Notes under the pieces: model-generated
Databases searched by the model: none
The model's input: the letters and a program-made list of their open reading frames with translations, nothing else
Told to the model about the DNA's origin: nothing
In this document: piece by piece, positions 13,968-20,440 of the stretch
Position numbering within the stretch: the stretch's first letter is position 1
Layout: every line of letters starts with the position of its first letter
Made by a program: the position numbers and the translations under genes
Assembly: GCA_910588175.1 (NCBI GenBank)
Contig: CAJUQQ010000033.1
Span: forward strand, 1 to 20,703
Direction: 5' to 3'
Source: an uncultured Oscillibacter sp.
Lineage (GTDB): Bacteria; Bacillota; Clostridia; Oscillospirales; Oscillospiraceae
DNA length: 20,703 nt

Positions 13968-13991
13968 GGGCAAAACCTATACCTTTTGCCC
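13968..13991 (-). repeat. Inverted recombination site, right copy
   Basis: Exact reverse complement of 13830-13853: on the plus strand arms GGGCAAAA/TTTTGCCC around core CCTATACC. The flanks differ beyond the 24 bp apart from a CGCG on the outer side of each site, so identity is confined to the site itself. Confidence 0.85.
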
Positions 13992-14019
13992 GTTACGCGA
14001 GCTGAAAAGTTGCAAAAAA

Positions 14020-14052
14020 GATACCCGCCGGAATTCCGGCGGGTATCTTTTT
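14020..14052. terminator. Bidirectional terminator outside the invertible segment
   Basis: A 28-bp perfect palindrome (14020-14047, each arm GATACCCGCCGGAA or its complement) has AAAAAA before it (14014-14019) and TTTTT after it (14048-14052). It would stop a flipped promoter from driving the recombinase and stop any leftward read-through into the switch. Confidence 0.9.
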
Positions 14053-14075
14053 CAGATGTCGATGGGGCGCGATTG

Positions 14076-14104
14076 TTTAAGACGCCCGCAAACTGCTCTA
14101 AAAT
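14076..14104 (+). promoter_or_regulatory. Candidate promoter of the serine recombinase
   Basis: TTTAAG (14076-14081), 17-base spacer, TAAAAT (14099-14104), followed by GGAAAGGAG (14125-14132) upstream of the ATG. It lies beyond the terminator, so recombinase expression looks independent of the switch state. Confidence 0.5.
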
Positions 14105-14141
14105 ATGGACATGATATCCTTTTGGAAAGGAGAATTATGGA

Positions 14142-14777
14142 ATGAAGGGGATCATGTACGGCTATGTCCGCGTATCCACCAGAGAGCAGAGGGAAGACCG
14201 TCAGCTTGCGGCCATGCGGGAGTTCGGGGTGGAGCGGGAGCGCGTTGTGGTGGAAAAGCAGTCCGGCAAGGATTTTGACCGCCCCCGGTACCAGGCCCTT
14301 GTGGAAGGCATGAACGCGGGAGACGTGCTGGTCATCAAAAGCATCGACCGGCTGGGACGCAATTATGAGGAGATTTTAGAGCAGTGGCGCTGGCTGACCA
14401 AGGCGCGGGAGATTTCCATCGTCGTGCTGGACATGCCCCTGCTGGACACCCGGCAGGGGCGGGATCTGACGGGGGTTTTAGTGGCGGACATCGTCCTCCA
14501 GCTTTTGAGCTATGTGGCCCAGCAGGAGCGGGAATTCATCCGCCAGCGGCAGGCGGAGGGCATCGCGGCGGCGAAGGAAAAAGGCGTCCATTTGGGACGG
14601 GAGCGGATCGTTATGCCGGGTGAGTTCGAGACGGTGGCCCAGCAGTGGTGGGACGGTGAGATCACGGGGGAGCAAGCGGCGGTGCGGCTGGGCTTGTCCC
14701 GGAGGACCTTCTGCCGCCGGGCAAAGGAGTGGGGCGTCGCGGAGGGGCTGACGCACCGCGTCGTCTTTTCCTGCTGA
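14142..14777 (+). CDS. Small serine recombinase (invertase/resolvase family)
   Basis: 211-aa site-specific recombinase with the catalytic domain first: nucleophile S12 in YGYVRVSTREQ, conserved IDRLGRN (R70 and R73), then the long E helix (LLSYVAQQEREFIRQRQAEGI, about 121-141). A C-terminal helix-turn-helix covers about 160-200 (ITGEQAAVRLGLSRRTFCRRAKEW). This order is that of Hin/Gin/Tn3 resolvases. It differs from IS607 TnpA, which has its DNA-binding domain at the N-terminus. The start has GGAAAGGAG 9 bases upstream. It is divergent from the TnpB-like gene and adjacent to the inverted 24-bp sites, its likely substrates. Hin-type enzymes need an enhancer bound by Fis or an analogue; none was identified. 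It is probably chromosomal and dedicated, since no other transposon genes surround it. Confidence 0.93.
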   Translation: MKGIMYGYVRVSTREQREDRQLAAMREFGVERERVVVEKQSGKDFDRPRYQALVEGMNAGDVLVIKSIDRLGRNYEEILEQWRWLTKAREISIVVLDMPLLDTRQGRDLTGVLVADIVLQLLSYVAQQEREFIRQRQAEGIAAAKEKGVHLGRERIVMPGEFETVAQQWWDGEITGEQAAVRLGLSRRTFCRRAKEWGVAEGLTHRVVFSC

Positions 14778-14828
14778 GCGGCCGTCTGTTCGCCATCGGG
14801 GGCCGTTCCCAGCCTCCTCCGCGCGCGA

Positions 14829-14865
14829 AAAACTGCCGGCAAACCCGCGGCCTGCCGGCAGTTTT
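14829..14865. terminator. Bidirectional terminator between the recombinase and dehydrogenase genes
   Basis: AAAACTGCCGGCA (14829-14841) pairs with TGCCGGCAGTTTT (14853-14865), giving T-runs in both directions between the two convergent genes. Confidence 0.85.
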
Positions 14866-14922
14866 CCTTTCAGGGGTGTTCTTCCTCCGCGCCGGTCTCT
14901 TGCCGCGCGAGGCTTTTCCGTG

Positions 14923-15855
14923 TCACTGGGGCATATCCCATTCCTTTACGCCGTCAAAGTAGGGCGCCTGCTTCCGAAGGCGGAAGCTGTCCTGGTCCCT
15001 GCCGGACCAGTCATACAAACCGGCTCCGGCGGCCTGGCCCGTCTTACCCGAGGCAATGCCGTCCAGAACGGTTTTTTGAATGCTCTTCACGTCGCAGAGA
15101 TCCGGATACACATTCTCCGCGATCGCCTTTTCCAGACCGAAGCCCACCGCGTCAAAATATTCCAGAAGGCCGATGGAGGCGTACCGCATCCCCACGGCGT
15201 ATTTCACGGCCCGGTCAATATCCCCGGCGGTGGTAACCCCCTGCTCGATCAGGTAAATAGACTCCCGGAACAACGCCTGGGCAAAGCGGTTCACCAAAAA
15301 TCCCGGAACGCTGCGGTTTAAAACCACGGTCTGCCGGTGAAGCCGCTCCAACAGCCTCATCGTCCGCTCCACCGTCTCTCCGGAGGTCCGTTCATGCCGG
15401 ACTACCTCAACCAGCGGCAGCATATGCACCGGCTGAAAGGGGTGGGCAATCAACAGCTGGGCGGGCCGGGCGGTCAGCTCCGCGAGGATTTCCGCGTCAA
15501 TGGAAGACGTGCAGGAGGCGATAACTGCGGAGGGAGCCGCGTATTGTTCGATGGCCTTGTAAACCTCCTGTTTCGTCCCGGCGTCCTCAGCCACCGCCTC
15601 AAACACAAAGGTATGCCCCGCCAGCTTCTCCGGCTGGCGGCTGAGCGTCAGCAGCCGGAGCGCCGCCGTCTTGTTCCGCTGGGTGGCGAGACCGTTGGCG
15701 ATCAGATCGTCCCAGTTCTGCTCCACCGCTCTCTGGCACCGCGCCAGTCCGCTTTCGGAATGGCCGATCACCGTACAGGGGAGACCGTGCCCAATCACAA
15801 GCGTCGCCTGACAGGAACCGATGGTCCCCGCTCCAAACACCGCGATGTTTTCCAT
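14923..15855 (-). CDS. 3-hydroxyacyl-CoA dehydrogenase-family protein
   Basis: NAD-dependent oxidoreductase of 310 aa related to 3-hydroxybutyryl-CoA and L-carnitine/L-gulonate dehydrogenases. The N-terminal Rossmann domain opens with IAVFGAGTIG (glycines 8, 10, 13). A catalytic histidine, H138, lies in LIAHPFQPVHMLPLVEVV, with E150 completing the family dyad and N189 in VPGFLVNRF. The C-terminal helical domain has GLLEYFDAVG. The HPFQPVHxLPLVE version, in place of the HFFNPxPxMxLVE of butyrate enzymes, points to a carnitine-dehydrogenase-like or hydroxy-acid substrate. AAGGAGG precedes the ATG. The SDR stop is only 10 bases upstream, so the two form an operon. The exact substrate is not determinable. 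Confidence 0.85.
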   Translation of the reverse strand: MENIAVFGAGTIGSCQATLVIGHGLPCTVIGHSESGLARCQRAVEQNWDDLIANGLATQRNKTAALRLLTLSRQPEKLAGHTFVFEAVAEDAGTKQEVYKAIEQYAAPSAVIASCTSSIDAEILAELTARPAQLLIAHPFQPVHMLPLVEVVRHERTSGETVERTMRLLERLHRQTVVLNRSVPGFLVNRFAQALFRESIYLIEQGVTTAGDIDRAVKYAVGMRYASIGLLEYFDAVGFGLEKAIAENVYPDLCDVKSIQKTVLDGIASGKTGQAAGAGLYDWSGRDQDSFRLRKQAPYFDGVKEWDMPQ

Positions 15856-15865
15856 AGCGGCCTCC

Positions 15866-16633
15866 TTACATCATGGCCCAGCCGTGGGTCAGGCGAATCG
15901 ACTGCCCTGTCAGAGCGCCCTGGTCATTGGCGAGGAACACCAGCGTATTCGCTACGTCCTCTACCGTTGTAAACACGCCGTCCACCGTGTCCCGCAGCAT
16001 AACGTTCTTCACAACCTCCTCCTCGCTGATGCCCAGATCCCGGGCCTGCTCCGGAATCTGCTTCTCCACCAGCGGGGTTTTGATAAAGCTGGGGCAAATG
16101 GTGTAGGCGTAAATTCCATACTCCGCACCCTCCCGGGCGATGGCCTTGGCAAGGCCCGCCACACCGTGTTTCGCGAAGTTATACGGCTCCTTCAGCTTGG
16201 AACCAACGAAGCTCTGCACCGACCCGGTGAAGACAATGCGTCCCCCCTTCCCGCGGGCCTTCATGCGGCGGTAAGCGGCCCGGGAGACGAGAAACGCGCC
16301 GTCCGCGTGGATTGCCATCATCTTCCTCCAGTCCGCAAAGGGATACTCCTCATAAGGGTGAACGATCTGCACCCCGGCGTTGGACATCACGAGGTCGCAG
16401 GAATGGAACTTCTCCATCATCCGGTCAAACCCGGCCTCCACTTCTCCCTCGTCCGCCACGTCCATCCGAATGGCAATTCCCCTGCCTCCGGCGGCGGTCA
16501 ACTCCTCCACAACGGCCCGGGCGCCGTCCAGATTCAAATCCGCCACGACAACGCCGTAGCCCTCTTTCGCCATTCGCAGAGCGCAGGCCTTGCCGATTCC
16601 CGACGCCGCGCCAGTAATCAATACTGTTTTCAT
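15866..16633 (-). CDS. Short-chain dehydrogenase, 3-hydroxybutyrate dehydrogenase-like
   Basis: NAD(P)-dependent SDR of 255 aa. TGAASGIG (7-14) is the cofactor loop, SNAGVQ (84-89) the structural motif, S138 in FTGSVQS, and Y151/K155 in YNFAKHG form the catalytic set. D32 after the second strand (VVVADLN) predicts NAD rather than NADP. QIVHPYEEYP after the NAG motif and the C-terminal TGQSIRLTHGW resemble D-3-hydroxybutyrate dehydrogenases. GGGAGGAG precedes the ATG. It is transcribed first, from the promoter at 16678-16706, with the hydroxyacyl-CoA dehydrogenase behind it. Two oxidoreductases in tandem suggest stepwise oxidation of a hydroxy acid or its derivative; the LysR gene upstream is the likely regulator. 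Confidence 0.87.
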   Translation of the reverse strand: MKTVLITGAASGIGKACALRMAKEGYGVVVADLNLDGARAVVEELTAAGGRGIAIRMDVADEGEVEAGFDRMMEKFHSCDLVMSNAGVQIVHPYEEYPFADWRKMMAIHADGAFLVSRAAYRRMKARGKGGRIVFTGSVQSFVGSKLKEPYNFAKHGVAGLAKAIAREGAEYGIYAYTICPSFIKTPLVEKQIPEQARDLGISEEEVVKNVMLRDTVDGVFTTVEDVANTLVFLANDQGALTGQSIRLTHGWAMM

Positions 16634-16677
16634 GTACTGCTCCTCCCCGTTTTACGCGTTTTTCAAGCTGTACCCGC

Positions 16678-16706
16678 ATTATAACGCCGATTCTTTGGAT
16701 TTTCAA
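16678..16706 (-). promoter_or_regulatory. Sigma-A promoter of the SDR operon
   Basis: Minus strand TTGAAA (16701-16706), 17-base spacer, perfect TATAAT (16678-16683), about 45 bases before the SDR start. Confidence 0.8.
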
Positions 16707-16770
16707 TTAGGACAAACGATGAATGATATTTCTTGTTTTTATATATTCATTACAATTCAATTAATAATAT

Positions 16771-16798
16771 TTATAAATCGGATAAATGGCATTTATAA
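16771..16798. promoter_or_regulatory. Inverted repeat, candidate LysR-type operator
   Basis: TTATAAAT (16771-16778) and ATTTATAA (16791-16798) form a perfect 8-bp dyad with 12 bases between them, in the AT-rich zone upstream of the SDR promoter. It contains the T-N11-A arrangement of LysR boxes, but lies about 65 bases upstream of the -35, further than usual. Confidence 0.4.
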
Positions 16799-16805
16799 CA
16801 GGCGC

Positions 16806-16831
16806 AAAAAAGGAGCCATTTCCATGGCCCC
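16806..16831 (-). terminator. Rho-independent terminator, minus strand
   Basis: Read on the minus strand, GGGGCCAT, a GGAA tetraloop and ATGGCTCC form an 8-bp stem followed by TTTTTT. It insulates the SDR promoter from LysR read-through. Confidence 0.75.
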
Positions 16832-16868
16832 TCCCAGGCTGTCGAAACCGTATGTTCGCCAGCCTGCG

Positions 16869-16905
16869 GAAGTTTTTCAGACCTTTTAAAGGCCTGAAAA
16901 ACTTC
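16869..16905. repeat. Long perfect hairpin in the LysR-SDR gap
   Basis: GAAGTTTTTCAG (16869-16880) pairs with CTGAAAAACTTC (16894-16905), with an inner CCTTT/AAAGG stem. There is no T-run directly after it on either strand, so its role is unclear. It lies between two minus-strand terminators in a gene-free stretch (16634-17004). Confidence 0.6.
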
Positions 16906-16910
16906 GGATT

Positions 16911-16941
16911 AAAAACGAGAGAAACCCCTGATGGGTTTCTC
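16911..16941 (-). terminator. Terminator of the LysR-type regulator gene
   Basis: GAGAAACCC (16919-16927) pairs with GGGTTTCTC (16933-16941). Read on the minus strand it is followed by TTTTT (16911-16915), about 60 bases after the LysR stop. Confidence 0.8.
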
Positions 16942-17004
16942 CCGCAGCTCTTTTCCTTTCTGTCCTGTTTCAGACGGCACTTTTTTGACAAGCTGATTTG
17001 ACCG

Positions 17005-17898
17005 TCAAACGTCGTCCGGCGGGAGGTGTTCCCGCACGTACTCCAAAAACAGACGGCACGCCTTCGGCATATATTTGCGCGGGTTCCAGGCCAGCACAAT
17101 GTCCCAATATTTCATGCTGTCTGTCAGGGGAATACAGCGGACACTTGGAACAGGGTGCTTGTCCAGCACCGGCTTCGGCAGGATGGACACCGCCCGGTTC
17201 CTGGATACCAGCTCTACCATAAAGTCCCACTGGGAGCTCAGAAGCGCGATCTTCGGCTGAAAACCGGCCATGCGGCAGGCGGATAAAATCTGCCGGTTCA
17301 GGATGAAATCCTGGTTGAAAATCGCGAAGGGTTCGTCCCTCAGCTCCGCGACGGTGAGGGTTTTGGCCGCCGCCAGCGGATGGCTCTCGTGTACCAGAAC
17401 CACATTCTTCTGGGTGGTAAAGTGGCAGGTCTCAAAGGACGCCGTGCGGTCCGTAATCAGTGTGACGCCAAGGTCCACTTCGCCGTTGGCGATTCCGTCG
17501 TCAATCCGGTTTGCGCCGTCCTCAATCATGCGTATTTGGATGTTTGGGTACTCTCTGGCGAAATTGGGAATCAGGCCGCCGAAAAAGCAAAACCCAAACA
17601 GAGGCGAAAGTCCCAGCGTAAAGGACCCCGCCGCCGCCCGGCCCGCCTCGGCGACGCTTTCGACGGTCTCCTGATATACGTCCAAAAGCTTTCGGGCCCC
17701 GGCCAGCAGGCGAACGCCCTCGTCGGTCAGCTTTTGCCGTCGGTCAAAGGTGTAGAACAGGCGGACTCCCAGTTCTTCCTCCAGCTTCCGGATCGAAACC
17801 GAGAGTGCCGGCTGAGAAACCGATAATTTCTCCGCCGCCCGGGAGTATCCTCCCGTCTGGGCAATCTCCAAAAAATACCGGAGCTGCCGGATGTCCAT
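17005..17898 (-). CDS. LysR-family transcriptional regulator
   Basis: LTTR of 297 aa. An N-terminal winged helix-turn-helix covers residues 1-60 (MDIRQLRYFLEIAQTGGYSRAAEKL, then SQPALSVSIRKLEEELGVRLF), then a linker helix. A periplasmic-binding-like effector domain covers about 90-290 (FTLGLSPLFG, VDLGVTLITDR, HPLAAAKTLTVAELRDEPF). AGGAGGGG lies upstream of the ATG. It is encoded upstream of, and in the same direction as, the SDR/hydroxyacyl-CoA dehydrogenase pair, but two terminators separate them, so it probably acts on their promoter in trans. The effector is unknown; a hydroxy acid or carnitine-like compound would suit the enzymes. Confidence 0.92.
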   Translation of the reverse strand: MDIRQLRYFLEIAQTGGYSRAAEKLSVSQPALSVSIRKLEEELGVRLFYTFDRRQKLTDEGVRLLAGARKLLDVYQETVESVAEAGRAAAGSFTLGLSPLFGFCFFGGLIPNFAREYPNIQIRMIEDGANRIDDGIANGEVDLGVTLITDRTASFETCHFTTQKNVVLVHESHPLAAAKTLTVAELRDEPFAIFNQDFILNRQILSACRMAGFQPKIALLSSQWDFMVELVSRNRAVSILPKPVLDKHPVPSVRCIPLTDSMKYWDIVLAWNPRKYMPKACRLFLEYVREHLPPDDV

Positions 17899-17954
17899 AC
17901 CGCGCCCCTCCTCTCCGCAAATCCGCTTCCACAGCGGGCAGAGCGCCCGCTGCC

Positions 17955-19034
17955 TCAGCAGGGGCTCTTCGCGCTGCCGTCCATGAAATCCAACACCTGC
18001 TTCCGCTGCTCCTCATCGGTGATGGGGGCGGGACAGTAATTGTTCACGGTGCTTCCCGTGTGGACATAGCAGGGTATCATCTCCGACTCTGTCTCCGCCA
18101 GCTCCCCATTTTCCACGCGAAGCGTCAGCTGATAAATAATGGTCCGGTTTTCCGGGCGGCGGCTCCCGCCGTAACAGAAATTCCCCAGGGAGTAGACGAT
18201 TTCCCTGCCCTTGTAAACCTCCCGGGGCTGGAGTACATGGGGGTGGTTTCCCAGCACCAGCTCCGCCCCGCCCTCGATGAGGCGGCGGGAGGCCCGGACT
18301 CTCCACGCCTCTGGGGCGTGGACGCCCTCTTTGCCGCCGTGATAGAACACCACCTGAAAATCCGACTCCTTCTCCGCCGCCTTAATCCGCCGGACAATCC
18401 CGGCGGCCTGGCCCTCGTTCCAAAGGCCGTGGCAGATAACGGCGACGCGGTAGCCGTTTTTCTCCAGATAGAAGGTCCGGTCATTTCCGCCGTACTCCAG
18501 TCCGGCGGCGGCGACAGCCTTGGCCGTATCCTTATAGCCTGCCGCGCCGTAATCACCCGTGTGGTTGTTGGCCAGAGATACCGCTTCCACGCCGGAGGAC
18601 GCGAGGATCTCCGCGTTGGCCGTGGGAGCCCGGTACCAATAGGCGGGGTCCGTGCTTTTCTCCTTCGGCGTCAGCGCCCGGTCTGTCAGCACGTTTTCCA
18701 GGTTCACCACGGTGAAATCGTCCGCCCCGAAAATCGGGCTCACATGCTGGAGAAAATACTCCGGCTCCCGTTTGGCGGTATAATCCAGAAAATTCCCCGC
18801 CGCCCGTTTGCCGTGGAGAGAGGCCAGCAGCATGTCGCCGGTGAAGCTGATGACGATGCTGAACGCGTCCTCCGTTTCTCCGGTCCGGGGCATGGGCCCG
18901 TCAAATTCCGGCAGGTCCGGCTCCCACAGCAAAGGGTCGTTGGGGTCTGTGGGGTCCCACCCCGCCGCGGAAACGGGAGCGGCCCACACCAGCAATTGCA
19001 AAACCGCCAGAAGGGCGGCCAGACGGCGTTTCAT
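17955..19034 (-). CDS. CapA-family (poly-gamma-glutamate capsule protein-like) secreted metallophosphatase-fold protein
   Basis: 359 aa with an N-terminal signal peptide (residues 1-23: KRR, a hydrophobic stretch, cleavage near VSAAG), followed by an acidic/proline linker. The catalytic-fold motifs of the CapA/PGA_cap family are in order: FTGDMLLA (about 64-71), VVNLENVLTD, AVSLANNHTGDYG, FYHGGKEG, LGNHPHVLQP and YSLGNFCYGG. The likely site of action is the cell surface or envelope. No capB, capC or pgs genes are present, so a poly-gamma-glutamate role is not supported; many Clostridia have such orphan CapA proteins of unknown function. GGGAGGAG precedes the ATG. It is preceded by its own extended -10 promoter and by the mtlD terminator. 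Confidence 0.85.
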   Translation of the reverse strand: MKRRLAALLAVLQLLVWAAPVSAAGWDPTDPNDPLLWEPDLPEFDGPMPRTGETEDAFSIVISFTGDMLLASLHGKRAAGNFLDYTAKREPEYFLQHVSPIFGADDFTVVNLENVLTDRALTPKEKSTDPAYWYRAPTANAEILASSGVEAVSLANNHTGDYGAAGYKDTAKAVAAAGLEYGGNDRTFYLEKNGYRVAVICHGLWNEGQAAGIVRRIKAAEKESDFQVVFYHGGKEGVHAPEAWRVRASRRLIEGGAELVLGNHPHVLQPREVYKGREIVYSLGNFCYGGSRRPENRTIIYQLTLRVENGELAETESEMIPCYVHTGSTVNNYCPAPITDEEQRKQVLDFMDGSAKSPC

Positions 19035-19078
19035 AAACGCTCCTCCCTTTCTCGGAACGTTTCCGGCTTCTAACTTTC

Positions 19079-19087
19079 ATTCTAGCA
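19079..19087 (-). promoter_or_regulatory. Extended -10 promoter of the CapA-family gene
   Basis: Minus strand TGC-TAGAAT forms an extended -10 about 45 bases before the ATG. No good -35 is seen, which extended -10 promoters tolerate. Confidence 0.45.
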
Positions 19088-19113
19088 GACTCTCCCCCAA
19101 AAGGGAAGGGGCA

Positions 19114-19129
19114 GATTTCCCGGGAAATC
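19114..19129. repeat. 16-bp perfect palindrome
   Basis: GATTTCCCGGGAAATC lies between the mtlD terminator and the CapA promoter, about 30 bp upstream of its -10. It could be an operator or a second terminator stem; neither is established. Confidence 0.4.
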
Positions 19130-19161
19130 AAAACGGGGCGGAGGACGCGTCCTCCGCCCCG
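19130..19161 (-). terminator. Terminator of mtlD
   Basis: A 28-bp perfect palindrome (19134-19161, arm CGGGGCGGAGGACG) is followed on the minus strand by TTTTGATTT, just after the mtlD stop. Confidence 0.85.
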
Positions 19162-19175
19162 CCGGAAGCAGGGAA

Positions 19176-20333
19176 TTATTTCTTGGCCACAGCCAGTGCG
19201 TTGTACACATCCAAAATGCGGCCAAACAGGGGATTTTCCGGCTTCAGGCCGGAATAGGCCGCCAGAGCGGCGACGGCTCCCTCCGCCTTGACCTTGGCCT
19301 GAAGCTCCACACTCTGGGGATCATCCGGGCAGTCAAACCGCAGGGCCGCGGCGGCTCCGAAAATCAGGTGGTCCACCGGCAGGCCGTAGTTGTAAGTGGT
19401 GGTCAGGGGCTTGATGAGCCGGTCCCCGGCCTCCAGCTTCCGGATGGGCTCCCGGCCCACCCGAAGCACCTCATCCTCCAGGAAGGGGTTCTGATAGCGG
19501 GCGAAAATCTTTTCCACATAGGCGTGGTGAACCTCGGGGTCGAAGCCGAATTCCTTGATGAGGCCCTCTCCGCTCTCGGAGATGGCGGCGTGAACGATTT
19601 CTCCGATGGCGGGGTCCGCGATGCTGTCCTTGATGGTTTGATATCCCTTCAGATAACCCAGGTAAGCGCAGATGGCGTGGCCGCTGTTCAGGGTGAAGAG
19701 CTTTCGCTCCAGATAAGCCATCAGGTTGTCCGCGAAGGTCAGGCCGGGGATGTCCGGCTTTTCACCCTTCCAGGCGGCGGCCTCCACGTCCCACTCACAG
19801 TAGCGCTCCACGGCGGCGTCCAGAATGTTCTCAAAATTGGGCTTGGGGCAGATGCGGTCCACGGCGCAGTCGGCAAAGCCGATGTGCTCCTCCAGGAAAG
19901 CGGTCTCCTCCTGATTCAGGTGTTTCACCACCTCGTTTTTGAGGCGGGTGGTGGTGCGGAGGCCGTTCTCACAGCAGACCACGTTCATAGGCTCCGTGTT
20001 CCCGGCCTGGATGCGGGCCTGAATGCCCCCCGCGATGGACTTGGCGATGATGGGCAGCACGTTGGGGCCCACGGCGGTGGTGATGAGGCCGCACTGGGCC
20101 ACCCGCTGGGCGAATTCCGGGGAGGTGGAGATCACGCCGTCCACATTGCTGATGGCGATTTCGCCGGGCTCCTTGTCCAGAATGTGAACCGTGTAGCCGT
20201 GGTCCCGGTTCAGGGCCTCGATGATGGGCTCCACCACGTCGGCAAAGGTGACGTGCCAGCCCGCCTGGCTGAGCAGGGCCCCGATGAAGCCCCGGCCGAT
20301 GTTGCCCGCGCCGATTTGAATTGCCTGTTTCAT
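19176..20333 (-). CDS. mtlD: Mannitol-1-phosphate 5-dehydrogenase
   Basis: NAD-dependent interconversion of mannitol-1-phosphate and fructose-6-phosphate in the cytosol. The 385 aa are the normal length for MtlD. It opens with the Rossmann motif QIGAGNIGRGFIG (6-18). The long-chain polyol-dehydrogenase core is recognisable in CENGLRTTTRLKNEV, FADCAVDRICP and KLFTLNSGHAICAYLGYLKG, which carries the catalytic lysine and asparagine/histidine set. AAGGAGG lies 6 bases before the ATG. No mannitol PTS genes are in view; it sits next to pgi, sharing fructose-6-phosphate. A degenerate catabolite-control site lies upstream. It could serve mannitol use or mannitol formation as a redox sink. Confidence 0.95.
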   Translation of the reverse strand: MKQAIQIGAGNIGRGFIGALLSQAGWHVTFADVVEPIIEALNRDHGYTVHILDKEPGEIAISNVDGVISTSPEFAQRVAQCGLITTAVGPNVLPIIAKSIAGGIQARIQAGNTEPMNVVCCENGLRTTTRLKNEVVKHLNQEETAFLEEHIGFADCAVDRICPKPNFENILDAAVERYCEWDVEAAAWKGEKPDIPGLTFADNLMAYLERKLFTLNSGHAICAYLGYLKGYQTIKDSIADPAIGEIVHAAISESGEGLIKEFGFDPEVHHAYVEKIFARYQNPFLEDEVLRVGREPIRKLEAGDRLIKPLTTTYNYGLPVDHLIFGAAAALRFDCPDDPQSVELQAKVKAEGAVAALAAYSGLKPENPLFGRILDVYNALAVAKK

Positions 20334-20363
20334 ACGCGCCTCCTTGAAGTAAAGATTTGAGAG

Positions 20364-20378
20364 TGGTAATCGTTTTCG
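20364..20378. promoter_or_regulatory. Degenerate cre-like site upstream of mtlD
   Basis: TGGTAATCGTTTTCG approximates the CcpA consensus WTGNAANCGNWNNCW with two mismatches, about 30 bp upstream of mtlD. The promoter itself was not recognised with confidence. Confidence 0.25.
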
Positions 20379-20390
20379 CGAATGCTTTGG

Positions 20391-20423
20391 AAAAGACGCC
20401 GCCTCCGCACCGGGGACGGCGTC
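20391..20423 (-). terminator. Terminator of pgi
   Basis: Minus strand GACGCCG (20417-20423) pairs with CGGCGTC (20395-20401), followed by TTTT (20391-20394), 18 bases after the pgi stop. Confidence 0.7.
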
Positions 20424-20440
20424 CCGCGAAAATAGAAGAA

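Larger units (their letters stand above)
13830..13991. other. Predicted invertible promoter segment (phase switch)
   Basis: A 114-bp AT-rich interior (13854-13967) is bounded by two head-to-head 24-bp sites that are exact reverse complements. It holds a minus-strand -10 element and no ORF. A small serine recombinase gene starts 150 bp away and a perfect palindromic terminator lies just outside the right site. Inversion would turn the promoter from tldR-csrA-fliC toward the terminator. The orientation in this window is the predicted ON state. Confidence 0.8.

Noticed and set aside
13830..13991. The 24-bp palindromic sites as plain terminators or a large stem-loop
   Set aside because: Neither is followed by a T-run, and an exact reverse-complement pair with asymmetric cores is better explained as recombination sites.
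12566..14777. IS607-type tnpA-tnpB transposon (serine recombinase plus TnpB)
   Set aside because: The recombinase has its catalytic domain first and its helix-turn-helix last, unlike IS607 TnpA. The genes are divergent and the TnpB is catalytically dead.
16824..16889. 21-codon ORF after AAAAGGAG in the LysR-SDR gap
   Set aside because: Its apparent ribosome site and start lie within the terminator hairpin at 16806-16831 read on the other strand.
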